DNA of 64,000 nt from Nocardia amamiensis NBRC 102102 (lineage in GTDB: Bacteria; Actinomycetota; Actinomycetes; Mycobacteriales; Mycobacteriaceae): positions 1 to 64,000 of the forward strand of contig NZ_BDBA01000016.1 in the NCBI RefSeq assembly GCF_001612745.1. Direction: 5' to 3'. Both the position numbers and the translations under genes were made by a program. Every line of letters starts with the position of its first letter. Position 1 is the first letter of the stretch. Shown here one piece after another: positions 46,813-55,208 of the stretch. The notes beneath the pieces were generated by a model that saw only the letters and a list, made by a program, of their open reading frames with translations, did not search any database and had not been told where the DNA came from.

Positions 46813-47394
46813 GTGGACCCCGAAACAACTGACGTGCTCGACGCGGTGGGGCCGCGGCTGCGCGCGCTCCGGCGCGGTCGTGGCATCACCCTCGCCGACC
46901 TCGCGACGCGGACCGGGGTGTCGGAGAGCACCCTGTCCCGCCTGGAGAGCGGGCAGCGCCGGGCGACTCTGGAGTTGCTGCTGCCGCTCGCTCGCACCTA
47001 CGACGTCCCGCTGGACGACCTCGTCGGCGCTCCGCGCACCGGCGACCCCCGAATCCACCTGAAGCCGATCCGCCGGTTCGGGATGGTCTTCGTACCGCTG
47101 TCCCGGCGGCCGGGCGGGGTGCAGGCGTTCAAGATGATCATCCCCGCACGACCCGAACCGGTGGAGCCATCACCGCAGACCCACGACGGCTACGAATGGC
47201 TGTACGTGCTCAACGGTCGCCTGCGGCTGGTGCTCGGCGAGCGCGACCTGACCTTGCCGCCGGGCGAGGCCGCCGAATTCGACACGTCCGAGCCGCACTG
47301 GCTCGGCAGCGCCGACGGCGGCGTAGTCGAGCTACTCATCTTGTTCGGCTTGCAAGGGGTGCGTGCCCACATCCGCGCCGACCCGAATCGGTGA
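46813..47394 (+). CDS. XRE-family regulator with C-terminal cupin
   Basis: A 193-residue protein. HTH at residues 15-65 (GITLADLATRTGVSESTLSR) and a cupin sensor domain (THDGYEWLYVLNGRLRLVLG, LPPGEAAEFDTSEPHWLG). GTG at 46813 preferred; an ATG at 46774 would put the operator inside the gene. Likely controls the divergent methyltransferase. Confidence 0.8.
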   Translation: MDPETTDVLDAVGPRLRALRRGRGITLADLATRTGVSESTLSRLESGQRRATLELLLPLARTYDVPLDDLVGAPRTGDPRIHLKPIRRFGMVFVPLSRRPGGVQAFKMIIPARPEPVEPSPQTHDGYEWLYVLNGRLRLVLGERDLTLPPGEAAEFDTSEPHWLGSADGGVVELLILFGLQGVRAHIRADPNR

Positions 47395-47408
47395 AAATGC
47401 CGGAGTAA

Positions 47409-47673
47409 TTCGTCGCGGTGCAGCCGATGCAGGCGATACTCGGCGGCGTTGGCGTCGCACGACCGTGAATGCGAACAAGGGCACGGACTCGGGTGGAGTC
47501 CGTGCCCTCGTTCGGGTTCAGTGCTGGAAGACGCTCACCAGGAGCGCGAGCTCACCAGGAGCTCCTATGCACGCCCGGCAGCTCGCCGCGGTGCGCCATT
47601 TCGCGCAGGCACAGCGGCCTCCGTCGTCGGTTACGTGTCTGCGCGGCGGTCGGCGTGGTGACCACCGCCATCC
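47409..47673. pseudogene. mosaic of Uma2, terminator, rpsN and secreted-protein fragments
   Basis: Three pieces are fused. 47409-47457 copies the Uma2 gene at 49649-49697. About 47462-47614 copies the rpsN terminator and rpsN 3' end (50208-50360). 47616-47673 copies the secreted-protein gene at 40852-40910 with a one-base indel. No piece is translatable. The remaining bases to 47689 show nothing. Confidence 0.85.
47473..47513. terminator. copied rpsN-type terminator hairpin
   Basis: Arms GAACAAGGGCACGGACTC and GAGTCCGTGCCCTCGTTC, one mismatch, five-base loop. Nearly identical to the hairpin after rpsN. May now end transcription from the XRE-cupin gene or accD. Confidence 0.75.
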
Positions 47674-47689
47674 GGAGTCAACGGGAAGA

Positions 47690-49315
47690 TCACATCGGGT
47701 ACACCGGGTGCTTGCGCGGGTTGAACTCCGGCTTGACGGGCGGCTTGTCCCGCAACAGGCGCAGCGCGTTCCGGATCTCCAGACGGGTGCGCGCCGGTTC
47801 GATGACCGCGTCGATGTAGCCGCGTTCGGCGGCGATCCACGGGGTGGCGATCGTCTCGTTGTACTGGTTGATCATGAACTCGCGCGCCGCTGCCCGATGC
47901 TCCTCCGGCACCGCCGCCAATTGCCGCTTGCCGATGAGGTCGACCGCGCTGTCGGCGCCGATCACCGCGATCCGGGCCGTCGGCCAGGCGAAACTGATAT
48001 CGGCACCCACCTGTCGGGCCGCCATCATGCCGTAGGCGCCACCGTAAGACTTGCGCACGACCAGGTTGATGATCGGGACCGTCGCCTCGATGATCGCACG
48101 CGGGACCCGCCCGCCGCGGATGATCACACCGTTGGCTTCCTGCTCGAGGCCCGGCAGCACGCCCGGGGTGTCCGCGACGAACACCAGCGGGATATTGAAC
48201 GCGTCGCAGAGCCGGATGAAGTAGGTCGACTTGTCCGAGCAGGCGGCGTCGATGGAACCACCCAGCACCAGCGGCTGGTTGGCGATCACACCGACCGGAT
48301 AGCCGTCGACCCTGGCGAATCCGGTGATCAGATTCGGGGCGAACGCGGCACGGATTTCGTGAAATTCACCGTCGTCGAAGATCCGCAGCAGGATCTCATG
48401 CATGTCGTAACCGGCGCGATCGGAATCCGGAATGATCGTGTCGAGCTCCCGATCGGCAGCAGTGATCTCCGGCTCCAGGCCGGGGTTCACAATCGGCGGC
48501 TGCTCGAGACAGCTCGTCGGCATGTAGCTCAGGTAGTTGCGCGCCCACTCGTAGGCTTCCTGCTCGGTGTCGGCCACGTGATGCAGGGTGCCGCGTTCGG
48601 CCTGTACCTCGGCGCCACCGAGCTCCTCGGCGGTGACGTCCTCACCGTTGACGGCTTTGATCACCTCCGGCCCGGTGACGAACATGTAGGAATCCCTGGT
48701 GCCGATGAGCACGTCGGTGTTGATCGGCCCGTACACCGAACCCGCTGCGCATTTGCCGAGAATGATCGACACCTGTGGCACATACCCGGACAGTTTCTCC
48801 AAGACCCGGGAAATATCACCGAACGAAGCGATCGAACCCACCGCGTCCTGGATACGCGCACCGCCGGAATCATTGATCGTCACCACCGGGCATGCGTTGT
48901 CGAACGCGAGTTGCAGCGCCCGCATGAACTTGCGGGCGGATGTGATACCGACCGACCCGCCGTACACGGTCTGATCGTGGGCGATCACCACCACCGGACG
49001 GCCCCCGATCAGACCGCGACCGGTGACCAGACCGTCACCGTAGAGAGCATCCGGTTGGCCGGGCTGACGAGCCAACGCACCGGTCTCGATGAACGTCCCA
49101 CGGTCGAGCAGCATGTCCACACGCTGGCGAACGCTCGGAATGCCCTTCTTCTCCCGCTTGGCGGCACCGGCCTCACCCGCCGGTTCGGCAGCGATCGTCA
49201 GGATCTTGACCAGTTCATCAAGCTTCGCCTCGGTACCTGTCACGCTCGCCGCCACCTTCCGAACCAACTGTTGTGCCTCCGCGACGTTAAGCGGTATCGA
49301 CACAGAACGTGTCAT
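47690..49315 (-). CDS. acyl-CoA carboxylase carboxyltransferase (beta) subunit
   Basis: A 541-residue AccD/PccB-type subunit that transfers CO2 from biotin to acyl-CoA (propionyl- or longer). Features are VINDSGGARIQD with the oxyanion Gly-Gly, GKCAAGSVYGP, and the second carboxyltransferase half with PLVLGGSIDAACSDKS and KSYGGAYGMMAARQ. ATG at 49315 (MTRSVSIPL). No biotin carboxylase or epsilon gene is adjacent, so it must partner with subunits encoded elsewhere. Which acyl-CoA cannot be told from sequence. Confidence 0.9.
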   Translation of the reverse strand: MTRSVSIPLNVAEAQQLVRKVAASVTGTEAKLDELVKILTIAAEPAGEAGAAKREKKGIPSVRQRVDMLLDRGTFIETGALARQPGQPDALYGDGLVTGRGLIGGRPVVVIAHDQTVYGGSVGITSARKFMRALQLAFDNACPVVTINDSGGARIQDAVGSIASFGDISRVLEKLSGYVPQVSIILGKCAAGSVYGPINTDVLIGTRDSYMFVTGPEVIKAVNGEDVTAEELGGAEVQAERGTLHHVADTEQEAYEWARNYLSYMPTSCLEQPPIVNPGLEPEITAADRELDTIIPDSDRAGYDMHEILLRIFDDGEFHEIRAAFAPNLITGFARVDGYPVGVIANQPLVLGGSIDAACSDKSTYFIRLCDAFNIPLVFVADTPGVLPGLEQEANGVIIRGGRVPRAIIEATVPIINLVVRKSYGGAYGMMAARQVGADISFAWPTARIAVIGADSAVDLIGKRQLAAVPEEHRAAAREFMINQYNETIATPWIAAERGYIDAVIEPARTRLEIRNALRLLRDKPPVKPEFNPRKHPVYPM

Positions 49316-49424
49316 TGAACCGGATATCCGGGACAAATCACAGCTGAGGCCGGCCGCGCATGGCATCCCCAAGAGTCCGAACACAGTCAGAGGAAGGAAG
49401 GACAGGCAAGACGCCGTTCCAGGG

Positions 49425-49554
49425 CCGGAAGCGAGTCAGACCGTCGATGTAGCTGTCGCTCGACGTGGCGAGGGTCAGTGACACCGGCGCGACGACGCGT
49501 TCAGCTACACCGCGGCGGCGCAGTACCAGATGGATCAACGCTCGACCGGTTCGA
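49425..49554 (-). pseudogene. fragment copy of the fic gene
   Basis: About 130 bases aligning with 38781-38909 of fic, with a dozen differences. They cover the segment GRALIHLVLRRRGVAERVVA through SYIDGL. The frame has no start and runs into unrelated sequence. Confidence 0.85.
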
Positions 49555-49588
49555 GTCCGCCGGTCGAGCCGGCGACCCGAGCCAGCGG

Positions 49589-50170
49589 CTAGCGGACCAA
49601 GTCGGCGAAGCTGATATCGCCGAGTACTACATGCTCTAAGCGAAGGAATCCGTCGCGGTGCAGCCGATGCAGGCGATATTCGGCGGCGTGGGCGTCGAGC
49701 CGGAATTCCCGCACCTCCTCGATGTCGAACTTCGTGTCGAGGACGACAACCAGGTAGAGCGGAATACCTGCTCGAGCGTACTGAACCTTTTTGTCCAGCA
49801 AGTCTTCTGCGGCGGTGGACGGCGAAGACACCGCCACGACGATCAGCGCGTCGCCGGCCTCCGGCTTCGCTCCACGCTCGGGCAGGCAGCGATACACCGT
49901 CACATCCGGTCTCCGAAAAGTGAACTTCGGTATCCGCCAAAGGACCACATCCATATCGGTCTCGACTCGAATGCACGGCTCAGTGCTCGGCAAGTCCTCC
50001 ATGGAGCCGGCCAAGCGGCGTGCCACGCGATTGTGCTCGGGCACCGGCGATTCACAGACGATCACATGCCCGTGCACAACCTCGATCTCGCGCGCGACAC
50101 CCTCGGGCAGCTGACGGTACTGCTCCTCGGTCATCTCGTGCGGCAAGTGGTCCGATGCCTGGATCGTCAT
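49589..50170 (-). CDS. Uma2-family restriction-endonuclease-fold protein
   Basis: A 193-residue protein. MTEEQYRQLPEGVAREIEVVHG, FRRPDVTVYR and KKVQYARAGIPLYLVVVLD are the Uma2 blocks (PD-(D/E)XK superfamily; Asp in RPDV and the following acidic/Lys residues). One substitution is notable: AVSSPS stands where EVxSP is usual, so the catalytic Glu appears replaced by Ala. Its end is copied at 47409. Confidence 0.8.
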   Translation of the reverse strand: MTIQASDHLPHEMTEEQYRQLPEGVAREIEVVHGHVIVCESPVPEHNRVARRLAGSMEDLPSTEPCIRVETDMDVVLWRIPKFTFRRPDVTVYRCLPERGAKPEAGDALIVVAVSSPSTAAEDLLDKKVQYARAGIPLYLVVVLDTKFDIEEVREFRLDAHAAEYRLHRLHRDGFLRLEHVVLGDISFADLVR

Positions 50171-50217
50171 GACCGAAGCCTACCTAGACCGCCGTTGCGA
50201 GCAGTCATCGTGAATGC

Positions 50218-50258
50218 GAACGAGGGCACGGACTCGACTGGAGTCCGTGCCCTCGTTC
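50218..50258 (-). terminator. terminator of the rplN-rpsN half-operon
   Basis: Perfect 18-bp inverted repeat (GAACGAGGGCACGGACTC and complement) with a five-base loop, about 40 bases after the rpsN stop. It ends the upstream spc half. Confidence 0.9.
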
Positions 50259-50295
50259 AGGTGTTCAGTTGGGGACGCTCAGAAGAGCGTCCGGC

Positions 50296-50481
50296 TCACC
50301 AGGAGCTCTTGTGCACGCCCGGCAGCTCGCCCCGGTGCGCCATTTCGCGCAGGCACACGCGGCAGAGGCCGAACTTGCGGTAGACCGCGTGCGGGCGGCC
50401 GCACCGCTGGCAGCGGGTGTAGGCGCGGACCGCGAACTTCGGCTTGGCGTTGGCCTTGTTGACCAGTGCTTTCTTTGCCAT
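50296..50481 (-). CDS. rpsN: 30S ribosomal protein uS14, zinc type
   Basis: A 61-residue protein [20 protein letters not shown] with the zinc-binding CQRC ... CRVC pair. Normally followed by rpsH; here followed by a terminator. Four bases after rplE. Confidence 0.97.
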   Translation of the reverse strand: MAKKALVNKANAKPKFAVRAYTRCQRCGRPHAVYRKFGLCRVCLREMAHRGELPGVHKSSW

Positions 50482-50485
50482 GTGC

Positions 50486-51049
50486 TCAGTTCTCCTTGAA
50501 CGGGAAGCCGAGGTGCTTGAGCAGGGCACGGCCTTCTTCGTTGTTGGTCGCGGTGGTCACCACGGTGATGTCCATGCCGCGCGGGCGGTCGATCTTGTCC
50601 ACGTCGATCTCATGGAACATCGACTGCTCGCTGAGGCCGAACGTGTAGTTGCCGTTGCCGTCGAACTGCTTCGGCGACAGGCCGCGGAAGTCGCGGATAC
50701 GCGGAAGCGCGATGGAGACCAGGCGGTCGAGGAACTCCCACATCCGGTCGCCACGCAGGGTGACCTTGGCGCCGATCGGCATGCCCTCACGCAGCTTGAA
50801 CTGCGCGATGGACTTGGTCGCCTTGCGGATCTGCGGCTTCTGGCCGGTGATCAGGGCCAGGTCCTCGACGGCACCGTTGATCAGCTTGGCGTCGCGAGCG
50901 GCGTCACCGACACCCATGTTCACGACGACCTTCACCACGCCCGGGATCTGCATCACGTTGGCGTAGTTGAACTCGTTGTTCAGCGCGTCCTTGATTTCCT
51001 CGCGGTAGCGCTGCTTCAGCCGGGGCTGCACCTTTTCCGTGGTGGTCAT
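50486..51049 (-). CDS. rplE: 50S ribosomal protein uL5
   Basis: A 187-residue 5S-rRNA-binding protein with [37 protein letters not shown] and a C-terminal [12 protein letters not shown]. One base separates it from rplX. Confidence 0.97.
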   Translation of the reverse strand: MTTTEKVQPRLKQRYREEIKDALNNEFNYANVMQIPGVVKVVVNMGVGDAARDAKLINGAVEDLALITGQKPQIRKATKSIAQFKLREGMPIGAKVTLRGDRMWEFLDRLVSIALPRIRDFRGLSPKQFDGNGNYTFGLSEQSMFHEIDVDKIDRPRGMDITVVTTATNNEEGRALLKHLGFPFKEN

Positions 51050-51050
51050 G

Positions 51051-51368
51051 TCAGATGTCCTTCCCGTTCTTACGGGAGATCCGGACCCGCTTGCCGCTCT
51101 CCTCGTCGGTCCGGTAGCCGATCCGGGTCGGCTTGCCGTCGGAGTCGACGACCATCACGTTCGACACGTGGATGGGGGCTTCCTGGGTCACGATGCCGCC
51201 CGAGGAGGCGCCGCGCTGGGTGGCGGAGTTCGCGACGTGCTTCTTGATCCGGTTCACGCCCTCGACGAGAACCCGGTTCTCCTTCGGGTAGGCCTGGATG
51301 ACCTTGCCCTTGGCACCCTTGTCCTTGCCCGAGATGACGAGCACGGTGTCGCCCTTGTGCACCTTCAT
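51051..51368 (-). CDS. rplX: 50S ribosomal protein uL24
   Basis: A 105-residue KOW-motif protein ([20 protein letters not shown]) that starts 50S assembly. One base after rplN. Confidence 0.97.
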   Translation of the reverse strand: MKVHKGDTVLVISGKDKGAKGKVIQAYPKENRVLVEGVNRIKKHVANSATQRGASSGGIVTQEAPIHVSNVMVVDSDGKPTRIGYRTDEESGKRVRISRKNGKDI

Positions 51369-51369
51369 G

Positions 51370-51738
51370 TCAGAGCACCTCCGGGGCCAGCGAAACGATC
51401 TTCATGAACTTCTTGTCGCGCAGCTCGCGGCCGACCGGGCCGAAGATGCGGGTGCCGCGCGGGTCGTTGTCCGCCTTGATGAGCACGGCCGCGTTCTCGT
51501 CGAAGCGGATGTAGGAACCGTCCGGACGGCGGCGCTCCTTGGTGGTGCGCACGACGACGGCCTTGACGACGTCACCCCGCTTCACGTTGCCGCCGGGGAT
51601 GGCGTCCTTCACGGTAGCGACGATGACATCGCCGATACCGGCATAGCGACGCGACGAACCACCGAGAACGCGGATGCAGAGAATCTCCTTCGCACCCGTG
51701 TTGTCGGCGACGCGCAGTCGCGACTCCTGCTGAATCAC
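51370..51738 (-). CDS. rplN: 50S ribosomal protein uL14
   Basis: A 122-residue protein starting (GTG) [24 protein letters not shown] lies nine bases upstream of the GTG at 51738, which matches family length. First gene of the upstream spc half; a leader of about 170 nt precedes it. Confidence 0.97.
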   Translation of the reverse strand: MIQQESRLRVADNTGAKEILCIRVLGGSSRRYAGIGDVIVATVKDAIPGGNVKRGDVVKAVVVRTTKERRRPDGSYIRFDENAAVLIKADNDPRGTRIFGPVGRELRDKKFMKIVSLAPEVL

Positions 51739-51918
51739 TTCAGCGTCCTCCTTGACCTGGACGTTTAGCACGCCGGATTGCCGACCCGACGGGCATGGTC
51801 GGTTGCCCTCCGGACGCGCGCCTGCCAGCGGTTTTCCTCGATCTGAGCGATAACGCGGAACCAACCACTGGGGGTTCACTGCCGGATTGCGGGCATAGCT
51901 CCCGCAGGCAACCGGTCT

Positions 51919-51948
51919 AGTGTATGGGAATCCGCAGGTCGTTCCCAA
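51919..51948 (-). promoter_or_regulatory. sigma-70-type promoter of the rplN half-operon
   Basis: Minus strand: -35 TTGGGA (51948-51943), 18-base spacer, -10 TACACT (51924-51919), then TAGACCGGTTGCCTG. The core matches the rpsH promoter at 29099 almost base for base. The leader 51739-51910 holds no gene. Confidence 0.65.
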
Positions 51949-52088
51949 ATCGGGGCGGTCGCCGACGTGCGGCGGACCTACCGGGGCCACGTTTCCGGGC
52001 TGTACCGGCCCCACGCCGGTAGCCTCGGTGTCCTGCAAGCAGCCTTCACGTACATCTGCGGCAACGCCGCGTCGGGGAGAGGACTCTC

Positions 52089-54137
52089 GTGACATCAACC
52101 GGTCGTCCAGGCAAGCTGGACCGTCGTGCGTTCCTGATCGCGCTCGGGGCGGTCCCTGCCGCCGCCGCGCTGGTCGCCTGCTCGAACGAAGCCGAGCCGG
52201 CGAGCCGGACGCTCACCGGTGTCGACATGAGCGGGGCGGACGAGACGATCCGGCCGCAGGACGACCTGTACCGGCACGTCAACGGCAAGTGGCTGCGGGA
52301 GTACCAGCTGCCGCCGGACAAAGTCGCCTTCGGTTCGACGAGCGAGGCCGCCGAGCGCACCCAGCAGCAGTTGCGGGAGATCATCGAGGGCATCCAGGAC
52401 CCGAAACCCGGCTCGGAAGCCCAGCAGATCAAGGACCTGTACGACGCGCGCCTGGACTGGGACGAGATCGAACGGCTCGGCATGACTCCGCTCGCGGGGC
52501 TGTTCGCCAAGATCGATGGCGCCGCGACCAAGGCGGACCTGGCGAAGGTGATGGCCGAGCTGCCGATCGGCGGGCTGATCGGCCTTGGCATCGGCGTCGA
52601 CCGGAAGAACTCCGACGCCTACATTCCTTCGGTCGGCCAGTCCGGTCTCGGACTCGGTGAGCAGTACTACCGGAAGCCCGAGTACGCCGAGGTGCTCGCG
52701 CAGTATCGGGTCTTCCTCGAGCGCATCGCGGCGGGCGCCGGGTTCGCCGATCCGGCCGGTATCGCACAGCGCGTGTTCGACCTGGAGAAGCGCATCGCGC
52801 CCGCGCACTGGGACAACGTGCGCAACCGCGACACCGACGCGACGTACAACCTGTACAGCTGGGCCGATATGACCGCACTCGCGCCGGGATTCGACTGGGA
52901 CCCGTGGCTGGCGGGGAACACCGACCGCCCGCGCGAGCTGTTCGCGTCGATCGTCGTCAACCAGCCGTCCTACCTCACGGCGGCGGGTCAGCTGTGGACC
53001 GAGGTCGATATCGCCACCTGGCGGGACTATCTCAAGCTCTACGTGCTGCGGGAATTCGCGCCATACCTGCCCAAAGCCATCAACGACGCGAATTTCGATT
53101 TCCGGGGCAGGGTGCTCAACGGTCAGGACGAGCGCCCGGAACGCTGGAAGTACGGGGTCGGCATCGTCGACGAGCGGCTCGGCGAACAGCTCGGCAAACT
53201 GTACGTGGACAAGCACTTTCCACCGGAGGCCAAAGACCGCGCCAAGGAAATGCTCGCCGACGTCATCGCGGCTTACCGGGAGAACTTCACCAACTCCACC
53301 TGGATGTCGCCCGCGACCAGGACGGCGTCGCTGGCCAAACTGGACAAGATCGACCCCAAGATCGGTTACCCGGACAAGTGGATCGACTACTCCAAGCTGC
53401 AGGTCACCAGGGGCAAGCTGATCGAATCCTTGCTCGCCATCAATGAATTCGAGGTCAAGCGTGCCTTCGCGCGCCTGGGCACCCCGGTCGACAAGACCGA
53501 ATGGGGCATGTCGCCGCAGACGGTGAACGCCTACTACTCGGCGACCTCCAACCAGATCGTCTTCCCGGCCGCCTACCTCCAGCCGCCGTTCTTCGACAAG
53601 GACGCGCTGCCCGCGGTCAACTTCGGCGCGGTCGGCTCGACCATCGGTCACGAGATCGGCCACGGCTTCGACGACCAGGGCTCCAAGTACGACGGTGACG
53701 GCAACCGCCGCGACTGGTGGACCCCCGAGGATCGAGCGGCGTTCGATGCCAAAGCCAAGCAGCTGGTCGAGCAGTACAACGTGCTGGTCCCGGAGGGCCT
53801 CGAGCCGAACCAGCACGTCAACGGGGAGCTCACCGTCGGGGAGAACCTCGCCGATCTCCGCGGACTGCAGATCACGCTGGCCGCATTCCGCATCGCGGAG
53901 AAGAGGCGCGGCATCGACAACCCTGATTACCGCACCATGTTCCTGTCCTGGGCCCGCAGTTGGCGGGAAAAGCAGACGGAGGAACTGACCGTCCGCTTGC
54001 TCGCCGGCGACACCCACTCCCCCGCCGAATTCCGGTGCAACCAGGTCGTGCGCAACCTGGAGGAGTTCTACAAGACCTTCGAGCTGAAAGAAGGCGACAA
54101 ACTCTTCCTGCCCGCCGACCAGCGCGTCACGTTCTGA
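52089..54137 (+). CDS. M13-family (PepO/neprilysin-like) lipoprotein metallopeptidase
   Basis: A 682-residue protein. The signal [21 protein letters not shown] has both a twin-arginine-like start and a lipobox ending in Cys. Zinc motif HEIGHGFDD, third ligand in [10 protein letters not shown], and substrate-binding [20 protein letters not shown] all match M13. It cleaves short peptides outside the membrane. GTG start with GGGGAGAGG upstream. Confidence 0.92.
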   Translation: MTSTGRPGKLDRRAFLIALGAVPAAAALVACSNEAEPASRTLTGVDMSGADETIRPQDDLYRHVNGKWLREYQLPPDKVAFGSTSEAAERTQQQLREIIEGIQDPKPGSEAQQIKDLYDARLDWDEIERLGMTPLAGLFAKIDGAATKADLAKVMAELPIGGLIGLGIGVDRKNSDAYIPSVGQSGLGLGEQYYRKPEYAEVLAQYRVFLERIAAGAGFADPAGIAQRVFDLEKRIAPAHWDNVRNRDTDATYNLYSWADMTALAPGFDWDPWLAGNTDRPRELFASIVVNQPSYLTAAGQLWTEVDIATWRDYLKLYVLREFAPYLPKAINDANFDFRGRVLNGQDERPERWKYGVGIVDERLGEQLGKLYVDKHFPPEAKDRAKEMLADVIAAYRENFTNSTWMSPATRTASLAKLDKIDPKIGYPDKWIDYSKLQVTRGKLIESLLAINEFEVKRAFARLGTPVDKTEWGMSPQTVNAYYSATSNQIVFPAAYLQPPFFDKDALPAVNFGAVGSTIGHEIGHGFDDQGSKYDGDGNRRDWWTPEDRAAFDAKAKQLVEQYNVLVPEGLEPNQHVNGELTVGENLADLRGLQITLAAFRIAEKRRGIDNPDYRTMFLSWARSWREKQTEELTVRLLAGDTHSPAEFRCNQVVRNLEEFYKTFELKEGDKLFLPADQRVTF

Positions 54138-54205
54138 TCGCCGAGCGGAGTGAAATGGCGGCTCGGGCGAGCCTGACGGCCACCATTTCACTGCGCTCGA
54201 TCAAT
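54138..54205 (+). terminator. imperfect hairpin after the M13 gene
   Basis: The outer arms around GAGCGGAGTGAAATGG and its near-complement CCATTTCACTGCGCTC form a long stem directly after the stop. From 54206 to 54425 nothing is recognised. Confidence 0.6.
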
Positions 54206-54432
54206 CGCGCACCGGATGGGCACCGTGAGCGCGTGTCTCGGCGCGGGTGTACTTGCAAGCACCTGTCGCGCGGTGAACACGCCGGACTGTTTGTCCCGCA
54301 ACTGCTCCAAGCCGGGGTCGCACGCATTCAGCCTGCTTCGCCTCGCGCTCCAACCAGCGCACCCCACCAGCACCTACGCCGCCCTGTGGATATCCGGCCG
54401 GGTGTGGATTCCTCAGCGAGCGCAAGGAAAAG

Positions 54433-54458
54433 GTGGTTCGAGCGGCCGCACGAGCCAC
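54433..54458 (-). terminator. hairpin after the TetR gene
   Basis: GTGGTTCG / CGAGCCAC arms (one G-T pair) with a ten-base loop just beyond the TetR stop. Confidence 0.5.
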
Positions 54459-54471
54459 CATTCGACTCCCG

Positions 54472-55128
54472 TCACGAAAGCAGGCCGGTGATCAGGGCGC
54501 GGAGACCGAGTTCGTAGGTGTTCCCGGCGGCGAGGGTGAGGTAGTCGGGGCCGAGGGTGGCCAGGCGGGGGTAGATTTCGGCGTCCAGGTCGGCAAAGAC
54601 CTGGGCGCGGAAGGTGGGGCGGTTCTCGGCGGCGCGGCGAATGGATTTCGCGCGCACGATCAGGTCGCCCGCTGTGTAGTGCCAGATGGTGCGATATGCC
54701 TGAACGGCACGGTCCAGCGGGAGGCCGCAGGCCACGAAGCCGTCGATGACGGATTCGCTGACCCACAGCGCGGAGACGCCGAAAAGGTCGTCGGCGGCGA
54801 GGACTTCGACGATCCACGGGCGTGCGGCGAGCACGTCGTGCATGGCTAGCGCCGCGATGCGGATGCGCTCCTTCGGGTCTTCCGGCAGATCCGGCCAGAC
54901 CACTTGGTCCGCGTAATCGTTGAGTAGCAGCCGGAGCAGGTCTTCCTTGTCCCGGACGTGGTGGTACAGCGCCATCGGCGTGCAACCGAGTTCCGCGGCC
55001 AGACGGCGCATGGTCAGCTTCTCCACACCGTCGGCGTCGATCACGGCGTTGGCCGCCGCGACGATCTCCGTGCGGGAGATTCGCGCAGGTCGGCCGGTGC
55101 GTTGGGGCTGCGACGACGGGCTCGGCAT
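54472..55128 (-). CDS. TetR-family repressor of the MFS gene
   Basis: A 218-residue protein. HTH at LAAELGCTPMALYHHVRDKE, then a TetR_C helical ligand domain. The start at 55128 (MPSPSS) has a poorly spaced GGAG; an ATG at 55146 is possible. Divergent from the efflux gene, with a 20-bp palindrome between, the classic drug-responsive arrangement. Confidence 0.85.
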   Translation of the reverse strand: MPSPSSQPQRTGRPARISRTEIVAAANAVIDADGVEKLTMRRLAAELGCTPMALYHHVRDKEDLLRLLLNDYADQVVWPDLPEDPKERIRIAALAMHDVLAARPWIVEVLAADDLFGVSALWVSESVIDGFVACGLPLDRAVQAYRTIWHYTAGDLIVRAKSIRRAAENRPTFRAQVFADLDAEIYPRLATLGPDYLTLAAGNTYELGLRALITGLLS

Positions 55129-55188
55129 GGCTCCATCATCACGCATCGAGCCGCATGGGTGTGGACATGGGGCAACCAATGCGGTTAA

Positions 55189-55208
55189 TTTTTATACATG
55201 TATAAAAA
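55189..55208. promoter_or_regulatory. 20-bp perfect palindrome over the MFS start codon
   Basis: TTTTTATACATGTATAAAAA, with the MFS ATG at its centre (55198-55200). TAATTT at 55186-55191 could be a -10 placing transcription start on the A of the ATG. Repressor binding would block both divergent promoters. Confidence 0.75.

Noticed and set aside
47363..49318. A 651-residue plus-strand frame
   Set aside because: Antisense to the acyl-CoA carboxylase beta subunit gene, which has complete conserved motifs on the minus strand.
50218..50258. CRISPR or mobile-element repeat, because the hairpin occurs twice
   Set aside because: Only two copies, both directly after rpsN 3' sequence, so it is a terminator copied with the gene end.
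28922..50295. Classical integrative element with tRNA site and integrase
   Set aside because: No tRNA gene, integrase, transposase or terminal inverted repeats were found; only the rpsN-linked scars.
52095..54191. A 698-residue minus-strand frame
   Set aside because: Antisense shadow of the M13 metallopeptidase.
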